A stretch of DNA of 64,000 nucleotides from Oryzobacter faecalis (GTDB taxonomy: Bacteria > Actinomycetota > Actinomycetes > Actinomycetales > Dermatophilaceae). The notes beneath the pieces were generated by a model. That model saw nothing but the letters and a program-made list of their open reading frames with translations, was not told where the DNA came from and made no database searches. The stretch spans positions 21,258 to 85,257 of the forward strand of contig NZ_JBKOFW010000012.1 in NCBI RefSeq assembly GCF_046764005.1, in the 5' to 3' direction. Positions within the stretch are counted from its first letter, which is position 1; each line of letters starts with the position of its first letter. A program made the position numbers and the translations under genes. This document shows positions 51,527-60,168 of the stretch, piece after piece.

Positions 51527-52263
51527 TCGCCGAGCCCACCCGCCAGCTGCGGCTGCTCGACCTCCAGGCCATCGACACGCGCCTCGACCAGATCGCCCAC
51601 GCGCGCACCCACCTCCCGCAGCTCGCCGAGCTCGCCGACCTCACCGGCAAGGCCCGCCTCATCGACGACCAGCTCGTCCGCTCGCGCACCGAGCTGGCCG
51701 ACCTCCAGCGCGAGGTCGCCAAGGCCGAGGCCGACGTCCAGCTCGTCCGCGACCGTGCGGCCCGCGACCAGGCCCGCCTCGACTCCGGCACGGGCACCGC
51801 GAAGGACCTCCAGGCGCTCCAGCACGAGCTGGCGACGCTCGCGCGCCGGCAGAGCGAGCTCGAGGACGTCGAGCTCGAGGTCATGGAGCGCGCCGAGGCG
51901 GCAGAGTCCGACGTCGCCGAGCTCGAGCGCGGCCGCGGCGAGCTCTCGGAGCGCATCGCCGCCCTCGAGGCCGAACGCGACCAGGCGCTGGCCCGCCTCG
52001 ACGCCGAGGTCGCCGCGGTCGGCGGGCCGCGTCCGCACGTCGTCTCCGACGTCGGTGCGGACCTCGTGGCCCTCTACGAGAAGATCCGCTCGTCCTCCGG
52101 CGGCACCGGGGCGGCCGCCCTGCGCCAGCGCCGGTGCGGCGGGTGCCAGCTCGAGCTCAACGCCACCGACATCCAGCGCATCCGCGCCGCCGCCGCCGAC
52201 GAGGTGCTGCGCTGCGAGGAGTGCCGCCGCATCCTCGTGCGCACCCCCGAGTCCGGCCTGTGA
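51523..52263 (+). CDS. CT398-type coiled-coil zinc-ribbon protein
   Basis: A 246-residue protein. Residues ~10-180 form one long coiled coil (RTELADLQREVAKAEADVQLV; LEDVELEVMERAEAAESDVAEL). The C-terminus is a zinc ribbon with four cysteines (RRCGGCQLEL ... VLRCEECRRIL). The Chlamydia homologue CT398 is thought to link to sigma54 or secretion, but the actinobacterial role is unknown. It is translationally coupled on both sides, as in M. tuberculosis Rv2229c beside Rv2230c and Rv2228c. Confidence 0.92.
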   Translation: MIAEPTRQLRLLDLQAIDTRLDQIAHARTHLPQLAELADLTGKARLIDDQLVRSRTELADLQREVAKAEADVQLVRDRAARDQARLDSGTGTAKDLQALQHELATLARRQSELEDVELEVMERAEAAESDVAELERGRGELSERIAALEAERDQALARLDAEVAAVGGPRPHVVSDVGADLVALYEKIRSSSGGTGAAALRQRRCGGCQLELNATDIQRIRAAAADEVLRCEECRRILVRTPESGL

Positions 52264-53201
52264 GCCGGCGGCTCACCGTCGAGGCCGACGGCGGGTCGCG
52301 CGGCAACCCGGGCGTCGCCGGGTACGGGGCGGTCGTCCTCGACACCGAGACCGGCGCCCTCCTCGCCGAGCGGGCCGAGCCCCTCGGCAAGGCGTCGAAC
52401 AACGTCGCCGAGTACCGCGGGCTCATCGCGGGGCTCGAGGCCGCGGCCGCCATCGACCCGGGGGCCGACGTGCTCGTCCGGATGGACTCCAAGCTCGTCG
52501 TCGAGCAGATGTCGGGGCGCTGGAAGATCAAGCACGAGGACATGCGCCGCCTCGCCCTCGAGGCCCGCGACCTCTCGGCCGGCATCAGCGCGGCGGGGGG
52601 GTCGGTGACCTACCGCTGGATCCCGCGCGAGGAGAACAAGGTCGCGGACGCCCTCTCCAACCTCGCCATGGACGGGCAGACCGTCGACCGGCGGCACGAC
52701 GGGGAGGACGAGGCCGCGCGCGAGGAGGGCGAGGCGGCACGGGCGACCGGCGACGCCTGTGCCCCGGTGCGGCCGGCCCCCGGGCAGCCGGTCCGGGTCG
52801 TCCTGGTCGCCCGGACCGCGACGGGTCCGGCCCGCACGGCCGCGGCCGTCGCGCGCCTGCTCGGCAGCACGCCGCGCTGCCTGGTCACCGCACCCGACGA
52901 CCTCGCGGTCGAGACGGCCGCGGAGGTCGGCGCCGCGCTCGACACCGAGGCCGTCGTCGACGCGGGGTGGGCCGACGCGCCCGACCCGGCCGACCTCGTC
53001 GACGCGTGGGACCGTGCCGTCGCCCGCGGCGGCACGACGGTCGTCGTCTGCTCCTCGGCCGCCGTCCGTGCCGTCCTCGGGCACCTGCTGGGGGTGCCGG
53101 AGGACCGGCGTGCCCGGCTCGCGGTGGCCGACGGCTCCCTCGCGGGCGTCGAGGTGTGGGCGGACGGCGAGACCTCGGTCGCGTTCACCAACCGCACCTG
53201 A
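52260..53201 (+). CDS. RNase HI fused to a degenerate histidine-phosphatase domain
   Basis: A 313-residue fusion. The N-terminal RNase HI domain (1-140) has all four acidic residues: Asp10 (VEADGGSRGNPG), Glu51 (NNVAEYRGL), Asp76 (VRMDSKLVVEQ) and Asp130 (NKVADALSN), so it should cut RNA in RNA-DNA hybrids. A charged linker (~140-175) leads to a phosphoglycerate-mutase-like domain of only ~135 residues. There the expected RHG is ART (VVLVARTATGP, 180-190) and the second catalytic His region reads VVVCSSAAVRAVLGHLL instead of SH. The phosphatase half is therefore probably inactive. Mycobacterial Rv2228c is the bifunctional relative. Confidence 0.9.
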   Translation: MSRRLTVEADGGSRGNPGVAGYGAVVLDTETGALLAERAEPLGKASNNVAEYRGLIAGLEAAAAIDPGADVLVRMDSKLVVEQMSGRWKIKHEDMRRLALEARDLSAGISAAGGSVTYRWIPREENKVADALSNLAMDGQTVDRRHDGEDEAAREEGEAARATGDACAPVRPAPGQPVRVVLVARTATGPARTAAAVARLLGSTPRCLVTAPDDLAVETAAEVGAALDTEAVVDAGWADAPDPADLVDAWDRAVARGGTTVVVCSSAAVRAVLGHLLGVPEDRRARLAVADGSLAGVEVWADGETSVAFTNRT

Positions 53202-53232
53202 GACACCCGGTCGCCCCGTGCAGCGTCCCGCC

Positions 53233-53238
53233 TACGCT
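53233..53238 (+). promoter_or_regulatory. -10 element, leaderless type
   Basis: TACGCT lies 6 bases before the ATG at 53245. Confidence 0.45.
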
Positions 53239-53244
53239 CGATGC

Positions 53245-53658
53245 ATGAGCTACGCAGGTGACGTCACACCGGCCGAGGCGTACGCCGCGGCGACCGGTGC
53301 GGAGGGCGCCCTCCTCGTCGACGTGCGCACGCGCGCCGAGTGGACCTACGTCGGGGTGCCCGAGCTCGCGGGCGCCGGGCGCGACGTCGCGTTCGTCGAG
53401 TGGTCGAGCTTCCCCGAGGGCCGGGTCAACGAGCGGTTCGTCGAGCAGGTCCGCGCGGCCGGTGCGGTTCCCGGGACGCCGGTGTACCTCATCTGCAGGT
53501 CCGGTGTGCGGTCGGTGGCCGCGGCCCGCGCGCTGACCGCCGCCGGGCTCGGGCCGGCCTACAACGTCCTCGAGGGCTTCGAGGGGCCGCACGACACCGA
53601 GGGCCACCGCACCGTCTCGGGCTGGAAGAACGCCGGCCTCCCGTGGCGGCAGGGCTGA
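53245..53658 (+). CDS. Single-domain rhodanese
   Basis: A 137-residue sulfurtransferase with catalytic Cys84 in the loop CRSGVRS and the family's LLVDVRTRAEWTYVGVP start. It lies 2 bases before metZ. In M. tuberculosis a similar small rhodanese (Rv0390) also adjoins metZ (Rv0391), so it may handle sulfide or persulfide for homocysteine synthesis; this is inference from context. Confidence 0.9.
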   Translation: MSYAGDVTPAEAYAAATGAEGALLVDVRTRAEWTYVGVPELAGAGRDVAFVEWSSFPEGRVNERFVEQVRAAGAVPGTPVYLICRSGVRSVAAARALTAAGLGPAYNVLEGFEGPHDTEGHRTVSGWKNAGLPWRQG

Positions 53659-53660
53659 CG

Positions 53661-54869
53661 ATGGCGGACACCTGGCGCCCGCAGACCCGGGCCGTGCGAG
53701 GGGGGCTGTCGCGCAGCGGCTTCGACGAGACCGCCGAGGCGCTGTTCCTCACCTCGGGCTTCGTCTACGAGTCGGCCGAGCAGGCGGAGGCAGCCTTCAA
53801 GGACGAGGTCGAGCACTACATCTACAGCCGCTACGGCAACCCCACCGTCACGACCTTCGAGGAGCGGATGCGCCTCGTCGAGGGCGCCGAGGCCTGCTTC
53901 GCGACCGCCTCGGGCATGGCCGCGGTGTTCACCGCGATGGCGGCCCTGTGCGGCGCGGGCGACCGGGTCGTGTCGAGCCGGGCCCTGTTCGGCTCGTGCT
54001 TCGTCATCCTCGACGAGATCCTGCCGCGCTGGGGCGTCGAGACCGTCTTCGTCGACGGCGCCGACCTCGACCAGTGGCGCGAGGCCCTCTCGGTCCCGAC
54101 CACGGCGGTGTTCTTCGAGACGCCGAGCAACCCGATGCAGGAGCTCGTCGACATCGCCGCGGTCAGCGAGCTCGCGCACGCGGCCGGCGCGACCGTCGTC
54201 GTCGACAACGTCTTCGGCACCCCGGTCTTCTCCCACCCGCTGGCGTTCGGCGCCGACGTCGTCGTCTACTCGGCGACCAAGCACATCGACGGCCAGGGCC
54301 GTGCCCTCGGCGGGGCGGTGCTCGGGCCGCAGGAGTACATCGACGGGCCGGTCAAGAACCTCATGCGCCACACCGGGCCCTCGCTCTCGCCCTTCAACGC
54401 GTGGATCATGACCAAGGGCCTGGAGACGATGGACCTCCGGGTACGGACGATGGCCGACGCCGCCCTCACCGTGGCCCGCCGGCTCGAGGACTGGCAGCGC
54501 GCGGGGCGAGGGATCCGGCGCGTCGTCCACCCCTTCCTCGAGAGCCACCCCCAGCACGAGCTGGCCCTGCGCCAGATGGACGGCGGCGGGGGCACGGTCG
54601 TGACGTTCGAGGTCGAGGGCGGCAAGGAGGCCGCGTTCGCGCTGATGAACGCCCTGCGGGTGGTCGACATCTCGAACAACCTCGGCGACGCGAAGTCGCT
54701 GTCGACCCACCCCGCGACGACGACCCACCGCCGTCTCTCGCCCGAGGACCGGGCCGCCGTCGGCATCACCGACGGCACCGTGCGCGTCTCGGTCGGCCTC
54801 GAGGACGTCGAGGACCTCCTCGAGGACCTCGACGCCGCGCTCTCCACGGCGGCCGCCGCACGCCGCTGA
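53661..54869 (+). CDS. metZ: O-succinylhomoserine sulfhydrylase
   Basis: A 402-residue PLP enzyme that makes homocysteine from O-succinylhomoserine and sulfide. The Schiff-base Lys207 is in VVYSATKHIDGQGR. Other marks are YIYSRYGNPTVTTFEERM, FATASGMAAVF, VFFETPSNPMQELVDI and SLSTHPATTTHRRLS. The Cys/Met metabolism family has many close relatives (cystathionine gamma-synthase, MetY). The rhodanese neighbour and overall sequence favour MetZ. Confidence 0.9.
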   Translation: MADTWRPQTRAVRGGLSRSGFDETAEALFLTSGFVYESAEQAEAAFKDEVEHYIYSRYGNPTVTTFEERMRLVEGAEACFATASGMAAVFTAMAALCGAGDRVVSSRALFGSCFVILDEILPRWGVETVFVDGADLDQWREALSVPTTAVFFETPSNPMQELVDIAAVSELAHAAGATVVVDNVFGTPVFSHPLAFGADVVVYSATKHIDGQGRALGGAVLGPQEYIDGPVKNLMRHTGPSLSPFNAWIMTKGLETMDLRVRTMADAALTVARRLEDWQRAGRGIRRVVHPFLESHPQHELALRQMDGGGGTVVTFEVEGGKEAAFALMNALRVVDISNNLGDAKSLSTHPATTTHRRLSPEDRAAVGITDGTVRVSVGLEDVEDLLEDLDAALSTAAAARR

Positions 54870-54881
54870 CCGGGACCTTGT

Positions 54882-54887
54882 TACGGT
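54882..54887 (+). promoter_or_regulatory. -10 element, leaderless type
   Basis: TACGGT lies 7 bases before the ATG at 54895. Confidence 0.45.
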
Positions 54888-54894
54888 CACGACC

Positions 54895-55401
54895 ATGACC
54901 ACCTCCTCCGACCTCCTCTCCGTCGAGCGCTTCGTCGCCGCCCCACCCGAGGCCGTCTTCGAGCTGCTCGTCGACCCCGCCCGCCACGTCGACATCGACG
55001 GCGGCGAGAGCGTCCGGCGGGCGCGCAGCGGTGGACGGCGGCTCGGCCTCGGCGACCGCTTCGGCATGGACATGCACCTCGGTCGCGCCTACACGACCCT
55101 CAACACGGTCGTCGAGTTCGAGGAGGGCCGCCGCATCGCGTGGCAGACCACCGCCACCGGCCTGCTCTCGAAGGTGCTCGGCGGGCGGATCTGGCGCTAC
55201 GTCCTCGAGCCGGCGCCCGGCGGCACGCTCGTCACCGAGACGTGGGACCTGCGCTCCGAGGCGGCACCGAGCAAGCCCGTCGTCAAGGCGACGATGACCG
55301 AGCTGACGAGGCGCAACATGGAGCGCACGCTGAGGCGGATCGACGAGCTCCTCGCGGGCGGCGCACGGTCGGGGGACGCTCAGGGTCCCGACGCGAGCTG
55401 A
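54895..55401 (+). CDS. SRPBCC-family protein
   Basis: A 168-residue protein with the START/Bet v1-like cavity fold: LLSVERFVAAPPEAVFELLVDPARHV at the N-terminus, a central beta sheet (RIAWQTTATGLLSKVLGGRIWRYVLEP) and the long C-terminal helix (MTELTRRNMERTLRRIDELLA). It should bind a small hydrophobic ligand. Its last 22 bases overlap the end of the converging oxygenase gene. Confidence 0.87.
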   Translation: MTTSSDLLSVERFVAAPPEAVFELLVDPARHVDIDGGESVRRARSGGRRLGLGDRFGMDMHLGRAYTTLNTVVEFEEGRRIAWQTTATGLLSKVLGGRIWRYVLEPAPGGTLVTETWDLRSEAAPSKPVVKATMTELTRRNMERTLRRIDELLAGGARSGDAQGPDAS

Positions 55402-56285
55402 CGCTCCTCGGCGACCCCGGCCATCGCCCACCGCACGGCCCGGGTCCCCAGCCCGCCGAGGCCGCGGGCCGCGACGGTCCCGGGCCCGACCACCGGCAGG
55501 CGCAGGGCCCGCCGGGCCCACCCGGGGAGCAGCGCCACGCCACCGGACGCGATGAGGCCGTAGCCCGGCCGGGCCGCCCAGGGGAGCGGCGGGTCGAGGA
55601 GGAGGAAGCGCGCCGCGTCGCGTGCGGCGCCGGTCGCCTCGAGCTCGGGGCGGAAGTCCTCGAGGGCGGTCGTGAGGTCGGCCACGGTGAGGGGCAGGTC
55701 CGTGGCGCCGAGGCGTTCGGCGACGAGCGCGGACTGCTCGACGTACGCGTCGGCCTGCCCGGGCGAGAGCGGGTCCTGCGCGTACTGCTGGAACGCTCCG
55801 AGGAAGGAGTGCGCCTCGGCGACGTGCACCCAGCGCAGGAGGTGGGGGTCGCCGGCGCGGTACTCGCGGCCTCGCTCGTCGCGGCCGCGGACCCGCTCGT
55901 GGACCGCCCGGACCCGCGCGATCGCCTCCTCCGCGTCCTCGACGGTCCCGAAGGTCGTCGTCGCGAGGAAGTGCGAGGTGCGCTGGAGCCGCCCCCAGGG
56001 GTCCCCCCGGTAGCCGGAGTGCCCCGCGACACCGGCCATCGCGAGCGGGTGCAGCGACTGGAGGAGGAGGGCCGCGACCCCGCCGGGGAACATCGAGGCG
56101 TCGGCGTGGACCCGCCACACCGGGTCCTCGGGGGTGAACCACCGCTCGCCGCGGCGCCCCCAGATGACGGCGGCGCGCTCGGCCGCGTCGTCGCCGGCGA
56201 CCCGGGCGCGCAGTGCGGCCCCGAGGCGCTGCTGGGGGACGCGGGCGAGCTCGGTGAGGAGGGACACGACCCCATCCAACGTCAT
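55380..56285 (-). CDS. MpaB-like oxygenase (DUF2236)
   Basis: A 301-residue protein of the DUF2236 family, which includes the latex-oxygenase relatives and MpaB. Signature parts are RVHADASMFPGGVAALLLQSLHPLAMAGVAGHSGY, RLQRTSHFLATTTFG, HLLRWVHVAEAHSFLGAFQQY and the C-terminal LPWAARPGYGLIASGGVALLP. Two conserved His (LHPLAM; VHVAEAHSF) suit heme binding. Substrate unknown. The ATG at 56285 is chosen; no clear ribosome-binding site is seen. Confidence 0.85.
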   Translation of the reverse strand: MTLDGVVSLLTELARVPQQRLGAALRARVAGDDAAERAAVIWGRRGERWFTPEDPVWRVHADASMFPGGVAALLLQSLHPLAMAGVAGHSGYRGDPWGRLQRTSHFLATTTFGTVEDAEEAIARVRAVHERVRGRDERGREYRAGDPHLLRWVHVAEAHSFLGAFQQYAQDPLSPGQADAYVEQSALVAERLGATDLPLTVADLTTALEDFRPELEATGAARDAARFLLLDPPLPWAARPGYGLIASGGVALLPGWARRALRLPVVGPGTVAARGLGGLGTRAVRWAMAGVAEERQLASGP

Positions 56286-56326
56286 CGGCGGGCCCGAGCG
56301 GCACGTGCGGGGGGCTCTGTCGAAGG

Positions 56327-57433
56327 TCAGGACGTCGCGGCGAGGGCCAGCGCGCCGGCGCCGACCGACAGCGCCGCGCAGGCGGCCCCTGCCGGGAGGA
56401 GCCACCGCCACGGCACGACGACGCCGGCGCCCCGACAGCGCTGCAGCCACAGCAGGGTGGCGAGGGAGGCCCACGGGGTGACGAGCGGGCCGGCGTTGAC
56501 GCCGACGAGGAGCGCCATGAGCCGCTCGGGGGCCTCGGCCACCGCCGGCTCGAGGAGGAGGTAGGCCGGCAGGTTGTTGACGGCGTTGGAGACCACGGCG
56601 CCCGCACCGGCGACCCCCGCGAGGGCGGCCGCGCCCGACCCGGCAGGCAGCAGCCCCGTGACGACCTGCGTCAGCCCGACCTCGTGGAGCACCTCGACCG
56701 CCAGCGAGACACCGACGAACGCGCCGGCCATGAGCCACGGGACGGGCAGGTCGGCCAGCAGCGCGGGCGCGCGGCGACGGGCGACGGCGAGGAGGACCGC
56801 TGCCGACACGACCGAGACCGCCCACGGCGGGGCCCCGAGGGCGAACAGCGGCCCGAGGGCGACGCACACGGCCCCCGCCCACCGGAGCAGCACCGCGTCG
56901 TGCGGGTCCGGCGGCGGGTCCACGGCGTACCCGGCCGCCAGCGTCCGCCGGTGGAGGGCGGCCACGAGGAGCAGGGTCGCCCCCACGCACGCGAGTGCCG
57001 GCGCCCACGCGAGCCGGACGAAGTCGCCGTGCCCGAGCCCGAGCCGGCCGACGGTGTGCAGGGCGAGGAGGTTCGTGAGGTTCGAGACGGGCAGCAGGAG
57101 GGAGCCGGTGTTCGCGACCCAGAGCGTGGTCACGGCGAACAGCCGGGCGTCGAGGCCGACCTGCCGCGCGACGGCGAGCCCCACCGGGGTGAGGAGGACC
57201 GCGGTCGTGTCGATCGACAGCACGACCGTGCACCCGACCGCGAGGGCGGCGAAGAGCACCCACAGCGCCCACGCGCGGTGCCGCCCCCAGTGGGCGACGC
57301 GGTGGCCGGCGACGTCGAACACCCCGGCCCGTTCCGCGACCTCCGCGGTCACCGTGATGGCGAGGAGGAACACGACGACGGGCAGCAGCCGGAGGACGAG
57401 CGCCTCCAGGGCGGCAGCGTCGAGGAGGGTCAC
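56327..57433 (-). CDS. ArsB/SLC13-type permease
   Basis: A 368-residue membrane protein of the ion-transporter superfamily. About ten hydrophobic segments are visible, with the two characteristic re-entrant motifs: VLSIDTTAVLLTPVGLAVARQ with NTGSLLLPVSNLTNLLAL, and their duplicate GAVVSNAVNNLPAYLLL with GVNAGPLVTPWASLATLLWL. This repeat is shared by arsenite, Na+/H+ (NhaD) and citrate carriers, so the substrate cannot be named. It is shorter than usual (about 420-450). It overlaps yaaA by 4 bases (GTGA). Confidence 0.82.
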   Translation of the reverse strand: MTLLDAAALEALVLRLLPVVVFLLAITVTAEVAERAGVFDVAGHRVAHWGRHRAWALWVLFAALAVGCTVVLSIDTTAVLLTPVGLAVARQVGLDARLFAVTTLWVANTGSLLLPVSNLTNLLALHTVGRLGLGHGDFVRLAWAPALACVGATLLLVAALHRRTLAAGYAVDPPPDPHDAVLLRWAGAVCVALGPLFALGAPPWAVSVVSAAVLLAVARRRAPALLADLPVPWLMAGAFVGVSLAVEVLHEVGLTQVVTGLLPAGSGAAALAGVAGAGAVVSNAVNNLPAYLLLEPAVAEAPERLMALLVGVNAGPLVTPWASLATLLWLQRCRGAGVVVPWRWLLPAGAACAALSVGAGALALAATS

Positions 57434-58176
57434 GGAGCCGTGACGTCGAGGACCCAGGGTGCGCCGGGGCGCGGCGGGGCGTGCAGCTCGACCTCGAACG
57501 CCCCGGCGACGACGTCGGCCAGCGCGGGGACCGATCGCGGGGTGGCCCCGGCGACGCAGAGGTGGCGCGCGACGAGCCCGCGCGTGTGCTTGGCCATGTG
57601 GCTCGCCCCCGGGACGCGGACCTGCACCCAGCGGGTGGCGAGCTCGCGGTCGGGGCGCCAGGCGGCGGCATAGGCGGCCGACCGGCAGTCGACGACGACG
57701 CCGCGCCCCACGGCCTCCGGCAGCACCGTGTCCAGCGCGGGCCGCCAGGCGCTCGCGAGCGGTCCGACCCCGGGCAGCGTCACGCCCATCGACAGCCGGT
57801 AGGCGGTGATCCGGTCGGTCGGGCGGACCGCCCCGTGGAGCGCGGAGACGACGACGAGCCACCGGTTGGCGCGGCGCCGGGCGGCGGTGTCGAGCGAGGC
57901 GAGGTCGAGGGCGTCGTAGAGGACGCCGGTGTAGACCTCGGCTGCCGGGGTCGAGGGCGCGGCGTCGAGGGCGAGGTTGCGCGCGACCTCCTCGCGCAGC
58001 CCCTCGGTGACCCCGAGGACGTCGAGGGCGTCGGGTCCGCGGCTCGCCTCGACGAGGGCGGCCGCCACCCGCTCGCGGGTCGGCGCGAGGGCGGGGAAGG
58101 ACCAGGTCGCCTGGTCGGCCGGCCTGCCGCGCCGGCGGTTGGACTTCGACTCCGACGGCGGGAGCAGGATCAGCAC
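57430..58176 (-). CDS. yaaA: Peroxide-stress protein YaaA family
   Basis: A 248-residue protein of the YaaA/UPF0246 family, which lowers free iron and limits oxidative DNA damage in E. coli. Recognised by LILLPPSESKSN, VYTGVLYDALDLASL, VVVSALHGAVRPTDRITAYRLSMG and VDCRSAAYAAAW. The GTG at 58176 has TAGGCT 6 bases upstream. It is first of a two-gene operon with the permease and divergent from the RNB gene. Confidence 0.9.
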   Translation of the reverse strand: MLILLPPSESKSNRRRGRPADQATWSFPALAPTRERVAAALVEASRGPDALDVLGVTEGLREEVARNLALDAAPSTPAAEVYTGVLYDALDLASLDTAARRRANRWLVVVSALHGAVRPTDRITAYRLSMGVTLPGVGPLASAWRPALDTVLPEAVGRGVVVDCRSAAYAAAWRPDRELATRWVQVRVPGASHMAKHTRGLVARHLCVAGATPRSVPALADVVAGAFEVELHAPPRPGAPWVLDVTAP

Positions 58177-58182
58177 CGGGAC

Positions 58183-58188
58183 AGCCTA
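58183..58188 (-). promoter_or_regulatory. -10 element of yaaA, leaderless type
   Basis: TAGGCT on the minus strand, 6 bases before the GTG at 58176. It faces the RNB -10 at 58196-58201. Confidence 0.5.
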
Positions 58189-58195
58189 GGCGGGT

Positions 58196-58201
58196 TAGGT
58201 T
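58196..58201 (+). promoter_or_regulatory. -10 element of the RNB gene, leaderless type
   Basis: TAGGTT lies 7 bases before the GTG at 58209. Confidence 0.5.
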
Positions 58202-58208
58202 GGGCGGC

Positions 58209-59657
58209 GTGCCGCACCCCAAGGTCGTCCTGACGCCCACCGACGCCGACGTCCCCACGGGGAGCCTGGCGGCCCTGCGCGCCCGGTTCGAGGCCGTGCG
58301 CGCCGAGCTCGGTCTCTCCCTCGACTACCCGCCCGACGCCCTCGCGGAGGCCGAGCGCGTGGCCGAGGCGCCACCGGCGCCGCCCGAGCGGGACGAGACC
58401 GCGCTGCCGTTCTTCACCATCGACCCGCCGGGCTCGATGGACCTCGACCAGGCGATGCACCTCGAGCGCGACGGCGACGGCCACCGCATCCGGTACGCCA
58501 TCGCCGACGTCCCCGCGTTCGTCGCCCCGGGCAGCGCCCTGGACCGGGTGACCCGCGAACGCGGCCAGACCGTCTACTGCCCCGACGTGCGCGTGCCCCT
58601 GCACCCCGAGGTCCTCTCCGAGGGCGCGGCCAGCCTGCTGCCGGGCACCGTGCGTCCCGCGTTCGTCTGGGACCTGCGGCTCGACGGCGCCGGCGCCATC
58701 GCCTCGGCCGAGGTGTACCGGGCCATGGTCCGCAGCGTCGAGCGGCTCGACTACGCCACCGTGCAGGCCGCCGTCGACGCCGGCACCGACGACGAGCGCT
58801 TCGTCCTCCTCGAGGAGGTCGGAGGGCGGCGGCTGGCGCAGGAGAAGGCGCGCGGCGGCGCCAGCCTGCCCATGCCCGAGCAGCAGGTCACCGAGGGCCC
58901 GGACGGCGGGTTCTCGCTCGAGTTCCGTCCGCCGGTCGCCGCGGAGGAGTGGAACGCGCAGATCTCGCTCGCCACCGGCATGGCCGCGGCGACGATGATG
59001 CTCGAGGGCGGCGTCGGCATCCTGCGGACGATGCCGAAGCCCACCGACGAGGCGCTCGCGCGCTTCCGCCGCGCCGCCCGGGGCCTCGGCGTCGACTGGC
59101 CGCAGGAGCAGTCGTACGGCGACCTCGTCCGCTCCCTCGACCGCAGGAACCCACGGCACCTGGCCCTCATCCACGAGGCGACGACCCTCTTCCGCGGCGC
59201 GGGGTACACCGTCGTCGACGGGCCGGTGCCGAAGGTCCACGAGCACGCCGCCGTCGCCGGTCCCTACGCCCACGTCACCGCGCCGCTGCGGCGGCTGGTC
59301 GACCGGTTCGGGCTCGTCGTGTGCGAGGCGTTGTCGCAGGGCCGCGAGGTCCCGGGGGAGGTGCGCGAGGCCCTGCCCCTCGTCCCCGAGCTCATGGCCG
59401 CCTCCGACCGCACGGCCCGCGCCGCCGAGCGGGCCTGCGCCGATGCCACCGAGGCCGCCCTGCTCCACGGCCGCGAGGGCCACACCCTGCGGGCCGTCGT
59501 CGTCGACCACACCGACAAGGGCATGGAGGTCCAGCTCGTCGAGCTCCCCGTCCTCGCACGGGTCGCCGGTGACCGCGCGGGGCTGGGCGAGGACGTCGAG
59601 GTGCGCGTGGAGCGGGCCGACGTCGCCGCCGGCGAGGTCGTCCTCCGCCGCGCGTGA
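58209..59657 (+). CDS. RNB-domain ribonuclease (short RNase II/R relative)
   Basis: A 482-residue predicted 3'-5' exoribonuclease. The catalytic RNB domain (~60-390) contains FFTIDPPGSMDLDQAMHLER. Three of the four metal-binding Asp of the IDxxxxxDxDD pattern are kept, and the fourth (Asp210 in E. coli RNase II) is Gln. Other marks are YADVPAFV-like AIADVPAFVAPGSALD, YCPDVRVPLHPEVLSEGAASL and a late HVTAPLRRLVDRF. The first cold-shock domain of RNase II is missing, and a short beta-rich C-terminus replaces the S1 domain. It ends 21 bases before RNase P RNA. Confidence 0.88.
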   Translation: MPHPKVVLTPTDADVPTGSLAALRARFEAVRAELGLSLDYPPDALAEAERVAEAPPAPPERDETALPFFTIDPPGSMDLDQAMHLERDGDGHRIRYAIADVPAFVAPGSALDRVTRERGQTVYCPDVRVPLHPEVLSEGAASLLPGTVRPAFVWDLRLDGAGAIASAEVYRAMVRSVERLDYATVQAAVDAGTDDERFVLLEEVGGRRLAQEKARGGASLPMPEQQVTEGPDGGFSLEFRPPVAAEEWNAQISLATGMAAATMMLEGGVGILRTMPKPTDEALARFRRAARGLGVDWPQEQSYGDLVRSLDRRNPRHLALIHEATTLFRGAGYTVVDGPVPKVHEHAAVAGPYAHVTAPLRRLVDRFGLVVCEALSQGREVPGEVREALPLVPELMAASDRTARAAERACADATEAALLHGREGHTLRAVVVDHTDKGMEVQLVELPVLARVAGDRAGLGEDVEVRVERADVAAGEVVLRRA

Positions 59658-59678
59658 GCAGCCCTAGACTGGGGCGTG

Positions 59679-60067
59679 GACGAGTCGGGCGGACGGTCGC
59701 GTCGGTGGGCAACCACCGCCGAGGAAGGTCCGGGCTCCGAAGGGCAGGATGGTGGCCAACAGCCACCCGGGGTGACCCGCGGGACAGTGCCACAGAGAAC
59801 AGACCGCCGTCGCACCGGTCGAGCGACCGGAGCGGCGGTAAGGGTGAAACGGTGGTGTAAGAGACCACCAGCGGCCTGGGTGACCAGGTCGGCTCGGTAA
59901 ACCCCATCCGGAGCAAGCCCAGACAGTGTGCGTTCGAGGGCGGCCCGCCCGAGCACACGGGTAGGGCGCTGGAGGTGGTCGGCAACGGCCACCCGAGATG
60001 GATGACCGTCACCGCACGGCCGGCGACGGCCGCGCGGGACAGAACCCGGCCTACAGCCCGACTCGTC
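59679..60067 (+). ncRNA. rnpB: RNase P RNA (bacterial class A)
   Basis: The catalytic RNA that trims tRNA 5' ends. The terminal helix P1 pairs 59679-59690 with 60056-60067. Conserved parts in order are GAGGAAGGTCCGGGCTCC, CCACAGAGAACAGACCGCC, GTAAGGGTGAAACGGTGGT with AAGAGACCACCAG, and ACAGAACCCGGCCTACAG near the 3' end (matching the P4 and J-region consensus). Total about 389 bases. It fills most of the 511-base gap between two protein genes. Confidence 0.95.
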
Positions 60068-60156
60068 CCCCGACCACGACTGACCTGCGCGGATGCGGCC
60101 CGCGGCCGGTCCGCAGCCGGTCCGCACCGACCTGTCCGATCCGGCCCGCGGTGACG

Positions 60157-60162
60157 TACCGT
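60157..60162 (+). promoter_or_regulatory. -10 element, leaderless type
   Basis: TACCGT lies 6 bases before the GTG at 60169. Confidence 0.5.
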
Positions 60163-60168
60163 GCACCC

